Shown here piece after piece: positions 1 to 9,057 of a stretch of DNA of 41,846 nt; position 1 is the first letter of the stretch; the number at the start of each line of letters is the position of its first letter. The notes beneath the pieces were generated by a model, which saw nothing but the letters and a program-made list of their open reading frames with translations, did no database searches and was not told the origin of the DNA. The translations under genes and the position numbers were made by a program. This DNA is from Candidatus Nomurabacteria bacterium (GTDB taxonomy: Bacteria > Patescibacteriota > Minisyncoccia > Phycocordibacterales > UBA9973): the NCBI GenBank assembly GCA_016186435.1, contig JACPLQ010000003.1, positions 1 to 41,846 on the forward strand, written 5' to 3'.

Positions 1-336
1 AAAAAAACATTAAAAATACCAAGCCTTTTTGTTTTTTTTATCTTGATAATCGGTTACGCTTTTTTTGTCTCTAAAGATCTGATCTTTGGCGTAAAAATAA
101 AGAATGTAAACATAACCGACGGCGCGGCAGTAAGCGAAAGCGTTCAAAAAATCACCGGTAACGCTAAAAACGCGGTAAGACTTGCGCTGAACGGCCGGGA
201 AATATCCATAAATCAGGCCGGAGATTTTAACGAGACAATTGCGCTTTTATCGGGGTATAATATAATCAGTCTGCGAGCGCAGGATAAGTTTGGTTATATT
301 GATGAAGAGAATTATAAATTAATGTTTCAGCCATAG
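1..336 (+). CDS. Hypothetical membrane-anchored extracellular protein, 5'-truncated by window start
   Basis: Frame 1 is open from base 1 (KKTLKIPSLFVFFILIIGYAFFVSKD...), giving an N-terminal TM segment upstream of the listed TTG start; stop at 336. Confidence 0.6.
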   Translation, partial: KKTLKIPSLFVFFILIIGYAFFVSKDLIFGVKIKNVNITDGAAVSESVQKITGNAKNAVRLALNGREISINQAGDFNETIALLSGYNIISLRAQDKFGYIDEENYKLMFQP

Positions 337-341
337 GCTGA

Positions 342-356
342 TCCGCCTTAGGCGGA
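342..356. repeat. Family B short palindrome upstream of recA
   Basis: TCCGCC-TTA-GGCGGA, 7 nt before the recA ATG. Confidence 0.7.
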
Positions 357-363
357 AAAATCA

Positions 364-1431
364 ATGCAAAAGAAAAAGAAAGAGGTTAAAGAAGAAAAGA
401 CGGTCGGAGAAGCAGTTTTGAATGATACTTTGAAAGCTATACAGACGAAATTCGGAGAAGGATCCATAATGAAGTTTGGGGACGCGCCAAAGGTTGATAT
501 TAACGTTATTCCCACTGGATCAATAGGCCTGGATATAGCTCTCGGAGTTGGCGGAATCCCCCGCGGGAGAATTATTGAAATATTCGGTCCGGAATCTTCC
601 GGCAAAACCACTCTCTCCCTGCACATAGTGGCTGAAGCGCAAAAAAGGGGCGGAGTCTGCGCATACATAGATGCCGAACACGCAATGGACCCGGATTACA
701 CAAAGAAGCTCGGAGTAAATATAAATGATCTTCTCATTTCTCAGCCCGACAATGGCGAACAAGCGCTTGAAATAGTAGAAAGCTTAGTGCGGACAGGAAA
801 AATTGATGTCATCGTGGTGGATTCTGTCGCCGCGCTTACTCCGAAAGATGAGATAGAGGGAGATATGGGAGCATATCATGTGGGCAAACAGGCAAGACTG
901 ATGTCTCAGGCTCTCCGAAAACTTACTGCTATCGTCGCTCGTTCAAAAACAGTAGTTATCTTTATAAATCAGATCAGAATGCAGATTGGAATAATGTTCG
1001 GCAATCCGGAAACTACTCCGGGGGGAAAGGCTCTGAAATTTTATACTTCGGTCAGGCTTGATATCCGAAAAATCGCTCAGATAAAAAAAGGAGAAGAGGT
1101 AGTCGGTTCCCGCACCCGCGTGAAAATAGTGAAGAACAAAGTCGCCGCGCCGTTCAAACAGACGGAATTTGATATTATTTACAACGAAGGCATTTCCAAG
1201 GAAGGCGAGATCATGGCGCTCGGAGAAAAATTCAAAATTATAGAAAAAAGCGGAAATTCATATTTTTTTATACCCCCACCCGACCTCCCCCTTGGCAAGG
1301 GTGAGGAGAAAAAAGAGAAAGTAAAACTTGGCGTCGGATATGATTCAACTCGTACTTTCTTAAAAGGTGAAAAAAAGATTTCCGATCAAATACTGAAAGA
1401 AATAATGAAGAAATTTGCAGAGGAGGCATAG
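364..1431 (+). CDS. recA: Recombinase RecA
   Basis: Walker [24 protein letters not shown]; full-length RecA core. Unusual insertion [15 protein letters not shown] near the C-terminus. Confidence 0.98.
   Translation: MQKKKKEVKEEKTVGEAVLNDTLKAIQTKFGEGSIMKFGDAPKVDINVIPTGSIGLDIALGVGGIPRGRIIEIFGPESSGKTTLSLHIVAEAQKRGGVCAYIDAEHAMDPDYTKKLGVNINDLLISQPDNGEQALEIVESLVRTGKIDVIVVDSVAALTPKDEIEGDMGAYHVGKQARLMSQALRKLTAIVARSKTVVIFINQIRMQIGIMFGNPETTPGGKALKFYTSVRLDIRKIAQIKKGEEVVGSRTRVKIVKNKVAAPFKQTEFDIIYNEGISKEGEIMALGEKFKIIEKSGNSYFFIPPPDLPLGKGEEKKEKVKLGVGYDSTRTFLKGEKKISDQILKEIMKKFAEEA
1273..1308. repeat. Family A CT-rich palindromic element inside recA
   Basis: CCCCCACCCGACCTCCCCCTTGGCAAGGGTGAGGAG; same style as intergenic copies. 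Confidence 0.65.
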
Positions 1432-1452
1432 TTCTGCTAGTATGTTTTGCCT

Positions 1453-2061
1453 ATGTCCCAATTAGATTACAGCGAAATTCGCGAAAAGAAAATAATCATA
1501 CATGATGATGAGCCCTGCGAAGTAGTGGAATCCCACGTCGCCCGCACTCAGCAAAGAAAACCTCAAAATCAGGTCAAACTAAAAAGCCTTATTTCCGGCA
1601 AGGTCTTCCCTGCTACATTTCACGTATCTGAATCTGCGCATGAAGCAGATATAACCAAAAAGGATATTACTTTTTTATACGCAAACAAAGGAGAATTTTG
1701 GTTCTGCGATCCCGAAGATAAAAGTAAGAGATTTAAATTAGATGAGGCTTTGATAGCGAGTGAGACTGCTAAATTTTTAAAGCAAAATAGCAATGCCACT
1801 GCCCTGGTGTGGGAAGATGATGACCTCTCCTCCGCTAAAGCTACGGCGGGCACAGGAAGAATAATCAAGGTAACTTTGCCTATTAAAATGGAATTCTTAG
1901 TAAAAGAAGCTCCGCCCGCAGTCCGCGGAGATACTTCCAAAGGCGGAAACAAAATAATTACTCTAGAAAATGGCGCGACTTTAAACGCTCCCATGTTTAT
2001 AAAAGAAGGAGATAGAATTAGCGTCAATACTGAGACTGGAGACTACGTGGAAAGAGTGTAG
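1453..2061 (+). CDS. efp: Elongation factor P (divergent)
   Basis: EF-P domain architecture and C-terminal GDTSKGGNKIITLENGATLNAPMFIKEGDRISVNTETGDYVERV; start ATG chosen at 1453 rather than the TTG at 1447. Confidence 0.93.
   Translation: MSQLDYSEIREKKIIIHDDEPCEVVESHVARTQQRKPQNQVKLKSLISGKVFPATFHVSESAHEADITKKDITFLYANKGEFWFCDPEDKSKRFKLDEALIASETAKFLKQNSNATALVWEDDDLSSAKATAGTGRIIKVTLPIKMEFLVKEAPPAVRGDTSKGGNKIITLENGATLNAPMFIKEGDRISVNTETGDYVERV
1830..1850. repeat. Family B palindrome-like insertion inside efp
   Basis: CTCCGCTAAAGCTACGGCGGG encoding SSAKATAG between EF-P strands. Confidence 0.55.
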
Positions 2062-2140
2062 CCCCATCCTAGCCTTCCCCAGATTACTGGAGAAGGAAAA
2101 AACCCTCGCCAGTACTCTGGAGAGGGGTCAGGGGTGAGGT
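2062..2140. repeat. Family A element, double hairpin between convergent efp and rpsR
   Basis: CCTTCCCCAG-atta-CTGGAGAAGG and CCCTCGCCAG-tact-CTGGAGAGGG, ending TCAGGGGTGAGG. Confidence 0.75.
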
Positions 2141-2141
2141 T

Positions 2142-2342
2142 TTATTTTACTACAAATGGCAAGAGGCCCATAAAGCGGGCGTGCTTTACAGCCGCGGCTA
2201 GCGCGCGCTGATTTTTGGAAGTTATGCCTGTCCTCTTGTGGCTGACTATCTTGCCGTTCGGATTTAAAAATTTCTTTAAGATCTCAATATCTTTATAATC
2301 TATGTATTTAATATTGTTTGCGGAAAAGTAATCTTGTTTCAT
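2142..2342 (-). CDS. rpsR: 30S ribosomal protein bS18
   Basis: Motif LKKFLNPNGKIVSHKRTGITSKNQRALAAAVKHARFMGLLPF; rpsF-ssb-rpsR order. Confidence 0.96.
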   Translation of the reverse strand: MKQDYFSANNIKYIDYKDIEILKKFLNPNGKIVSHKRTGITSKNQRALAAAVKHARFMGLLPFVVK

Positions 2343-2346
2343 GGTT

Positions 2347-2802
2347 TTAGAACGGTATATCTTCTGGATTGATATCTTCTTCCGGATATTCTATGCTATC
2401 GACACCTTCGTTTTCTGTACTTGAACTTTTTGTAATGCCAGCGTTTTGGGTATTCCCGCCATTACTACTTCCTCCTTTTGGTCCAAATTGCGTGCGATCA
2501 GCAACTATTTCGGTGCGGTATTTCTTTTCTCCGCTAGTCTTATCCTCCCAGCTTCTGGTCTGCATTCTACCTTCTACTAAAATTGAACTTCCTTTTTTCA
2601 TGTACTGGGCAACTGTCTCTGCCTGTCTGCCGAAAACCACAACATTGTGATAATCAGCGGACTCCTGCCGAGCTCCATTTTTATCTTTCCAGACTCTGTT
2701 TGTAGCGAGCGAGAATGTGCAGACTTTTATACCGGAAGGCAGAGAGCGAAGTTCCGGATCGCGGGTAAGATTTCCTATTACAATTGCTTTGTTTAAGTAC
2801 AT
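2347..2802 (-). CDS. ssb: Single-stranded DNA-binding protein
   Basis: OB-fold MYLNKAIVIGNLTRDPELR and acidic C-terminal tip EDINPEDIPF. Confidence 0.97.
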   Translation of the reverse strand: MYLNKAIVIGNLTRDPELRSLPSGIKVCTFSLATNRVWKDKNGARQESADYHNVVVFGRQAETVAQYMKKGSSILVEGRMQTRSWEDKTSGEKKYRTEIVADRTQFGPKGGSSNGGNTQNAGITKSSSTENEGVDSIEYPEEDINPEDIPF

Positions 2803-2861
2803 TTGAATTAGTTTTTAGATTCTAGGTTCTAGCAGCTAGTCACTAGCGCCTAATTAATAAT

Positions 2862-3377
2862 TTACACCGCAACCATTGCATCTATCTCTTTATCTATCTC
2901 CTCTTTATTTATAGGAACTGCAGGCTCATCTGTGCCTTCTTTTGCAAACTTTGGCTTTCTGTGCATATCAGGACGCACAAATCTCTTTGCAGCGATAGTG
3001 TTTTCTTTGACTGTCTTTAATATCAAAAATCTTATTACGGTAATATCCAAGTCCAGCTTCTTTTTTAATTCCAAAACTTTGTCGGAATCCATCATAAATT
3101 TAATCCATCCGAAATAAGCTGTATTGAATTTATTGCGCAAGTTAGAAATAACTTTAGCCATAGAATAAGCCAGCGGAATCATTTTTGGCATTTCGTTTGA
3201 AATAACTGCGCCCCCAAAGGAAGATACCATTTCTTTCAAATTACCATATGAAACCGGCACATCTTCTTCGGATAAAGTCGGCACTAAGAGATAGGCTAGC
3301 TCGTAAACTCGGGAATTTGCGTCCTTTTCTATCTCATTTCCATCTTTAATTTCATTGTTATTCTCAGTTGCTGACAT
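2862..3377 (-). CDS. rpsF: 30S ribosomal protein bS6
   Basis: bS6-like YELAYLLVPTLSEEDV...; position ahead of ssb-rpsR. Start placed at ATG 3377. Confidence 0.85.
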   Translation of the reverse strand: MSATENNNEIKDGNEIEKDANSRVYELAYLLVPTLSEEDVPVSYGNLKEMVSSFGGAVISNEMPKMIPLAYSMAKVISNLRNKFNTAYFGWIKFMMDSDKVLELKKKLDLDITVIRFLILKTVKENTIAAKRFVRPDMHRKPKFAKEGTDEPAVPINKEEIDKEIDAMVAV

Positions 3378-3401
3378 GAATCTCATATTAGCAAAACGTC
3401 C

Positions 3402-4280
3402 TTAAAAATGCAACCCAAACACTCTTTTGGCGTTTTGCATTATAGCGAAAGCGACTTCAGATTCTGGTAGATTTTTTATTTCCGCAATTTTTTTGACGAC
3501 TTCTTTTACATAAGACGGCTCGTTTCGTTTTCCGCGGTACGGCGCCGGCGTGACATAGGGCGAATCTGTCTCTGTCATAATCATATCAAGCGGAGTGTTC
3601 CGAATAACTTCATCATAATCATGCGTGAAAGTTATAACTCCTGTAAAAGAAAGAGTGAACCCAAAATCCAAAAAAGCTTTAGCTTCTTGTAAGCCGCCGG
3701 CAAAAAAATGTACATCCCCCTTGACCTTGGCATGTTTTTTCAAAAGGTCCAGAACATCAAAATATGCATTTAAATTGCCCTCTTGAGGGGTGCCATTTAT
3801 GGCGGGGTGGACTTTAGCCGAACCATTTCTGATATGCAGCATCAGCGGTTTGTTGAATTCATTAGCAAGTTCTATCTGCGCCACGAACGCTTCTTTTTGC
3901 TTTGCAATAGATTCCTCATCACACCTATAATAATCTAGTCCGCATTCCCCTATCCCCACCACTTTTGGATCTTTCAAAAGTTCTCGGTAAGCATCTTTGT
4001 CTAATATTTCTCCGCGCGAAGTGAATTCTTTGCCACCCTCACCCAATTCTTTTACGTCATGATATGAAGCGCCAGTATGTATGGGATGCAGTCCTATTAT
4101 CGCGTACACGCCTTCAGCATATTTATTCGCCAACTCCACAGATTTCTTGGAAGTATCTATCTGCGTACCTACATTTATTACAATTGTGTCGTTTTCTTCT
4201 GCACGTTTCATCACAACATCTCTATCCGCATCAAAAGCAGAAAAATTCACGTGGCTGTGGATGTCTATGTATTTATACAT
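3402..4280 (-). CDS. TatD family metal-dependent hydrolase
   Basis: N-terminal DIHSHVNF, GIGECGLDYYR, LHIRN, TETDSPYVTP. Confidence 0.93.
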   Translation of the reverse strand: MYKYIDIHSHVNFSAFDADRDVVMKRAEENDTIVINVGTQIDTSKKSVELANKYAEGVYAIIGLHPIHTGASYHDVKELGEGGKEFTSRGEILDKDAYRELLKDPKVVGIGECGLDYYRCDEESIAKQKEAFVAQIELANEFNKPLMLHIRNGSAKVHPAINGTPQEGNLNAYFDVLDLLKKHAKVKGDVHFFAGGLQEAKAFLDFGFTLSFTGVITFTHDYDEVIRNTPLDMIMTETDSPYVTPAPYRGKRNEPSYVKEVVKKIAEIKNLPESEVAFAIMQNAKRVFGLHF

Positions 4281-4301
4281 TCTATTTTATAAATGATTAT
4301 A

Positions 4302-4380
4302 CCCCCTCCTCACCTCCCCCTACATTAGGTGTACGATTTACTTTGCCCTCACCCTATGTAGGAGGAGGGCTGGGGTGAGG
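4302..4380. repeat. Family A element between metG and tatD
   Basis: CCCCCTCCTCACCTCCCCCTACAT ... ATGTAGGAGGAGGGCTGGGGTGAGG arms. Confidence 0.75.
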
Positions 4381-4383
4381 TTC

Positions 4384-5805
4384 TCATTCTTTTCTTAAAA
4401 ATAAAGGCTTCTCCGGTTTCTTGGAATTTTTTATCAATTCAATCATTTTCTTTGCGGTCTCGGGCAAAAGAGGTTGAAGGGCAAGCGCTACTTGATATAA
4501 CTCATGAGTTAGCTCAGTAATTATTTTTTTAGCGCCCGACGGATCAAATTTAAACAATTTATAAGGTTCTGTTTCCTGAATTTTTTTATCTGCATCAGCA
4601 ATTTTCGCCCAAATCTTGTCCGCGTATTCTTTGATATTAAAATTCTCAATTGGAAATACAGTTTCAGCATCAGGCGCCATAAAAGCAACTCCATAATTCT
4701 CCGCCATAGTTAGGATCCTAGAAACTAAATTCCCCAGCCCGTTTGCCAGTCCCGAATTGTAAGCCTCTTTGAATCTTTCCATAGTGAAGGGGCTGTCTTC
4801 AAATGAAGAAATTTCTCGTAAGAGAAAATAGCGAAGTGCATCTGTGCCATACTCTTTTACTATATCATTCGGATTAATCACATTGCCTAAAGATTTAGAC
4901 ATTCGTATTCCGCCTTCGCCGGTGACAAAGCCATGATATACAACAATATCAGTGGTTTTGATTCCAGCAGACATAAGCATCCCCTGCCACATTACTGACT
5001 GGAATTTAACCATATCTTTTCCGGCAGTTTGTACAGTTTCTCCTTGTGTCCAAAATTTTTCAAATTTTTCTTTTTGATTAGGCCAGCCTAGGGTAGAAAT
5101 ATAATTTACGAAAGCGCCAAACCATACATACATCACTTGTGTATCATCATCCGGTATCGGCACTCCCCAAGTCAGCCGCTCTTTGCTCCTTGAAACAGAA
5201 AAATCTTCTATTGCGTTTTCTACAAAATCAATGGCTTCCTTGCGGCGCCACTCGGGAATTATTGCCTTCTCGCCATTTAAATATTCAAGCAGTTCTTCTT
5301 TATACTTTCCGAGTCTGAAAAAATAATTCTCTTCTTCCACCATTTCAGGAGTAAGAGTCGGATGAAAAGCGCATTTGCCATCAATTAAATCTTTTTCAAC
5401 AATAAACTTCTCACAACCTACGCAGTAAAGCCCCTGATATTTCTTTTTGTAAATATCCCCTCTTGTATCGCACAAGCGCCAGAATTTCTGCGCCGCTTCT
5501 ATGTGCTCTTTACTTGTTGTCCTTATAAAATTATCAACCGACAGATTTAGGGATTTAGTAAGATCTAAAAATACCTGCGCATAATGGTCTACATACTCCT
5601 GCACTGGTTTTCCTTGTTTTTGGCTCGCCTCCCATATCTTTTGCCCATATTCGTCTGTACCGGTGCTGAAAAATACTTCCCGCCCGATAAGTCTCTGATA
5701 TCTGGCTATCGCGTCAGACTGCACGAGCTCAAGCGCAAAACCAATATGAGGATCTGCATTTACATAAGGTATGGTTGTAGTAATGTAGAAACTATTTTTT
5801 GGCAT
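4384..5805 (-). CDS. metG: Methionyl-tRNA synthetase
   Basis: FYITTTIPYVNADPHIGFALE, GTDEYGQKI, RMSKSLGNVINP (KMSKS variant). Start placed at MPKNSFYIT. Confidence 0.97.
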   Translation of the reverse strand: MPKNSFYITTTIPYVNADPHIGFALELVQSDAIARYQRLIGREVFFSTGTDEYGQKIWEASQKQGKPVQEYVDHYAQVFLDLTKSLNLSVDNFIRTTSKEHIEAAQKFWRLCDTRGDIYKKKYQGLYCVGCEKFIVEKDLIDGKCAFHPTLTPEMVEEENYFFRLGKYKEELLEYLNGEKAIIPEWRRKEAIDFVENAIEDFSVSRSKERLTWGVPIPDDDTQVMYVWFGAFVNYISTLGWPNQKEKFEKFWTQGETVQTAGKDMVKFQSVMWQGMLMSAGIKTTDIVVYHGFVTGEGGIRMSKSLGNVINPNDIVKEYGTDALRYFLLREISSFEDSPFTMERFKEAYNSGLANGLGNLVSRILTMAENYGVAFMAPDAETVFPIENFNIKEYADKIWAKIADADKKIQETEPYKLFKFDPSGAKKIITELTHELYQVALALQPLLPETAKKMIELIKNSKKPEKPLFLRKE

Positions 5806-6865
5806 TTCGGGCGAGAATTTTATCTTTTTCAATATCATTTACGAGCTCCATTGCAACCACAGCCACGGGAATGGCTAAAAGAATTCCCCAAATTCCTCCG
5901 AGCTCAAAACCAATCAGAGCCGATAAAATAATTACTACCGGAGAAAGACCCACAACTTTTTCAATAATAAGCGGAGCAAAAAGGAAAACTTCAAATTGAT
6001 GAATGATCAGATATGCGCCCATTACCATTAAGGCCGATGATAATCCTCCGGATATGTACGAGAAAGAAAAAGCAGGAATAGCAGCGACAAGCATGCCGTA
6101 AGGCACAAGCTCCATAACTCCAGCAATGATAGCGAGAAGAAGGGCGTACTGAATTCCTAAAAGCGATAGAACCAAATATATTAAGACGGCAACCACGATC
6201 CCTAAGACCACCTGTCCTTTCACCCACAACGCAATCTTCTTGCTTGAGCGATCCCATAAGTCCACTACATAATCTTCATACCGTATTGGCACAACCACTC
6301 GCAGGAAATTTTCTATTCCTTTTTCTTGAATTGACAAATAAAAAGATATTACGATGATTAACACGAAGTTGAAGATACCGTCGAAAGCCACCGAGAGAGC
6401 ATTAAAGAATCCTCCCGAAAGATTCAAAATAAATTCTTTTGATATGGATAAAAGTCCGCTCACAGAAAAATCCCCCGAAAGCGAGCCTACTATGTCCTTC
6501 GCGCCGGAGAATGCTTCATTCTGGAAATAATTAAGCCAAGATACTCCGGGAAGATACGAAGACAGGAAACTGGAAAAATTATAGACTTCAGTAATGAGAA
6601 GCGGAGCAAAGAGATAGAAGAGTCCGGCTAATATAAGAAGTGTTCCGGCGTACATGATCACGATGGCAAGAATCCTGTTTATCTTAGCTTTTTTAAAATG
6701 CGGAATAGCAGACTCTATAAAAGAAGCTATGACTATGGATGTCAGAACCACCAAAAACAAATCGCGCAAAAACCAAAGCAAAAATACGGATAACCCAATC
6801 AAAATTGCCCGAATCATTGTGTCGGTAGTAATGGAAAAATGGGTTATGTTTCCCTCGGAAGCCAT
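5792..6865 (-). CDS. AI-2E family transporter (PerM-like)
   Basis: Polytopic membrane protein ending in VELVPYGMLVAAIPA...GIWGILLAIPVAVVAMEL, typical of the family. Confidence 0.88.
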   Translation of the reverse strand: MASEGNITHFSITTDTMIRAILIGLSVFLLWFLRDLFLVVLTSIVIASFIESAIPHFKKAKINRILAIVIMYAGTLLILAGLFYLFAPLLITEVYNFSSFLSSYLPGVSWLNYFQNEAFSGAKDIVGSLSGDFSVSGLLSISKEFILNLSGGFFNALSVAFDGIFNFVLIIVISFYLSIQEKGIENFLRVVVPIRYEDYVVDLWDRSSKKIALWVKGQVVLGIVVAVLIYLVLSLLGIQYALLLAIIAGVMELVPYGMLVAAIPAFSFSYISGGLSSALMVMGAYLIIHQFEVFLFAPLIIEKVVGLSPVVIILSALIGFELGGIWGILLAIPVAVVAMELVNDIEKDKILARNAKK

Positions 6866-6904
6866 AGGAATATAATAGCACAGAAAATGTCAAACAAAAA
6901 AGAA

Positions 6905-8173
6905 CTAAAATTCCAGAACTTTTGCGAATGAGGATTTATCTTTAAAGGGGCCTATGAGAGCCAGATTTAGCTTATTATCCTTGAAAATTTCTTTCGCAAG
7001 AATTTGTATTTGTTTTGCGGTAACTTTTCGAATTTCACGCGCTTTTTCTTCGGCGCTTTTAAGCTCTCGCTTCAATAGTTCCTGCCCGCCGTAGAAGTTT
7101 GCTATGTCGTCGCTGGATTCTAGTGTTAGTTTCATGTTGCCTATCAGGAATTCTTTTACCTTATTCAGTTCCTCCTCCCCCACTTTATATTTTTTTAATT
7201 TTTTGCATTCTTCCAGCACGGCATCCAATACTTCTTCAATTCTTTTATTATCCACGCCGGCAGAAATTTGGAAAAATCCGTGGTCAGTATAGGCATCGTT
7301 ATAAGCGCGCACATAGTAGCCAACGCCCATCTCCTCGCGAAGCTTCTGAAAAAGTCTGGAGCTCATTCCCCCGCCCAAAATACCCCCCAATACTGAAAGC
7401 GCAGGATTTTTCTTACTGAATAAATCATAGGTGCGCACTCCCAAAACAAAATGCGTCTGATCTGTCTTTTTGAACTTCACTAAAACTTCCGGTTTCTTTT
7501 GGCTTTCTTTCACTTTTATCTTACCGGATTTTTTACCGCGCGGAGTTTTATTAAAAACCTTATTCACTTCCGCCATCACCCCTTTCTCTGTAACCTGCCC
7601 GGCTACTATTATTACTGTAGATTCAGGCAGATAATGCTGTGACTTATAATTTACAAAATCACTGCGCTTCATTTTTAAAATATTCTCTTTTTCTCCGGCT
7701 ATATTCCACCCGGCAGGCTGATCTCCAAAAAGGAGCTTCATTATTAGATCTTGGACATGCCTGTTTGGCATATCTTCATACATGTTTATTTCTTCTATAA
7801 TTACCCCTTTTTCTTTTTGCATTTCCGCCTCCGGAAAAGTTGAATTTAAATAAATATCTGAAACAATATCAAAAATATTGCTGAAATGCCGAGCGTCCGA
7901 CTTCGCGTAATATCCTGTATATTCCTGCGCGGTAAAAGCATTGTACTGACTACCCAGCGCATCAAGCTCTTTGGAAATATCTATGGCCTTCGGTCGCTTC
8001 ACCGTACCCTTAAAACACATATGCTCCAAAAAGTGCGAAATGCCGTTTACTTTTTTAGTCTCGTATTTTGATCCTGCTTCCACCAATACTAAAACCGTCG
8101 CCGTCGGGTTGTCTTTCATCGGTATGGTAATAACCCGCAGTCCGTTCTTTAAAACTTTTTTAGAAAATCGCAT
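6905..8173 (-). CDS. M16 family zinc peptidase
   Basis: HFLEHMCFKGT (HxxEH) and downstream glutamate region; start placed at MRFSKKVLKNGLRV because upstream codons lie in a repeat. Confidence 0.93.
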   Translation of the reverse strand: MRFSKKVLKNGLRVITIPMKDNPTATVLVLVEAGSKYETKKVNGISHFLEHMCFKGTVKRPKAIDISKELDALGSQYNAFTAQEYTGYYAKSDARHFSNIFDIVSDIYLNSTFPEAEMQKEKGVIIEEINMYEDMPNRHVQDLIMKLLFGDQPAGWNIAGEKENILKMKRSDFVNYKSQHYLPESTVIIVAGQVTEKGVMAEVNKVFNKTPRGKKSGKIKVKESQKKPEVLVKFKKTDQTHFVLGVRTYDLFSKKNPALSVLGGILGGGMSSRLFQKLREEMGVGYYVRAYNDAYTDHGFFQISAGVDNKRIEEVLDAVLEECKKLKKYKVGEEELNKVKEFLIGNMKLTLESSDDIANFYGGQELLKRELKSAEEKAREIRKVTAKQIQILAKEIFKDNKLNLALIGPFKDKSSFAKVLEF

Positions 8174-8185
8174 AAATTGCATTAT

Positions 8186-8220
8186 ACCACCCCCGACCCC
8201 CTCCTCCACAAGGAGGGGGA
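8186..8220. repeat. Family A element, left inverted copy flanking DUF559-NUDIX
   Basis: ACCACCCCCGACCCCCTCCTCCACAAGGAGGGGGA; reverse complement matches 9020..9054 at 34/35. Confidence 0.85.
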
Positions 8221-8221
8221 C

Positions 8222-8572
8222 TTAAAGATAAGTCTTAATCTTACTAATTACTAGATTTAGGTCGGCTACAATTTGTTCGTTGCTAAAACGAATTACTTTA
8301 ATATCTAGCCCGCTGAAAAATTTTGTTCGAACTTTATCGTACTCTAAATTTTCCTGCAACATGTGCAAAGGACCATCAATTTCTACAACTAATCTGTTCG
8401 AAGGACAATAAAAATCAACGATATATCCTCCTATGCTATGTTGTCTTCTAAATTTAAAACCAAGACCAGAATGTTTCAATCGAGACCAGAGTAAAACTTC
8501 ATGTTGGGTCGCATTGTTCCGAAGCTCGCGCCTGCGACCCAAAAGAGCTTTTATGTTATTTAAAACTTTCAT
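8222..8572 (-). CDS. DUF559 domain-containing protein (PD-(D/E)XK / Vsr-like nuclease fold)
   Basis: RRRELRNNATQHEVLLWSRLK...GYIVDFYCPSNRLVVEIDG; ATGA overlap with the upstream NUDIX gene. Confidence 0.88.
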   Translation of the reverse strand: MKVLNNIKALLGRRRELRNNATQHEVLLWSRLKHSGLGFKFRRQHSIGGYIVDFYCPSNRLVVEIDGPLHMLQENLEYDKVRTKFFSGLDIKVIRFSNEQIVADLNLVISKIKTYL

Positions 8573-9015
8573 AATTTCCCTCTTTTCAATAGTTCCATAG
8601 TTGATTCACCTGTTTGGTTTTTTAGCACAACATACTTATGATTTTCAAACGCATCTTTGATTCGCTCTACTTGTTTAGGTACAGTATTTTTGGGAAGTTT
8701 TTCTAAGGAAAAATATTCTATCTTGTCAGCCTCATCGTTTAAAATAATTTGCCCTGCAATAACTTCACAAATAAAAGAGAAGGATAGCGCATTTTTACCT
8801 GGCTTGTTGTAAATTCCGGTTAAATTTATTATTTCTACATCAAGACCTGTTTCTTCTTTTACTTCTCTTATTGTTCCTTCCCACGGAGTTTCACCATTTT
8901 CTAATCCGCCTCCAGGTAAATTCCATAAATCAAAATCTCTCCTATGGCAAAGTAAAATTTCTTGCTTTTCGTTAAAAATTATTCCGAAAACTCCTATAGT
9001 AAATTGTACTTTCAT
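8569..9015 (-). CDS. NUDIX hydrolase
   Basis: Nudix box GGGLENGETPWEGTIREVKEETGLDV. Confidence 0.93.
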   Translation of the reverse strand: MKVQFTIGVFGIIFNEKQEILLCHRRDFDLWNLPGGGLENGETPWEGTIREVKEETGLDVEIINLTGIYNKPGKNALSFSFICEVIAGQIILNDEADKIEYFSLEKLPKNTVPKQVERIKDAFENHKYVVLKNQTGESTMELLKRGKL

Positions 9016-9019
9016 ATAT

Positions 9020-9054
9020 TCCCCCTCCTTGTGGAGGAGGGGGTTGGGGGTGGT
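9020..9054. repeat. Family A element, right inverted copy flanking DUF559-NUDIX
   Basis: TCCCCCTCCTTGTGGAGGAGGGGGTTGGGGGTGGT. Confidence 0.85.
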
Positions 9055-9057
9055 GAT

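Noticed and set aside
6905-8209. Upstream start of the M16 ORF (MEEGVGGGIMQF...)
   Set aside because: Those codons are translated palindromic repeat; the -10 box at 8181-8186 implies a start at 8171-8173.
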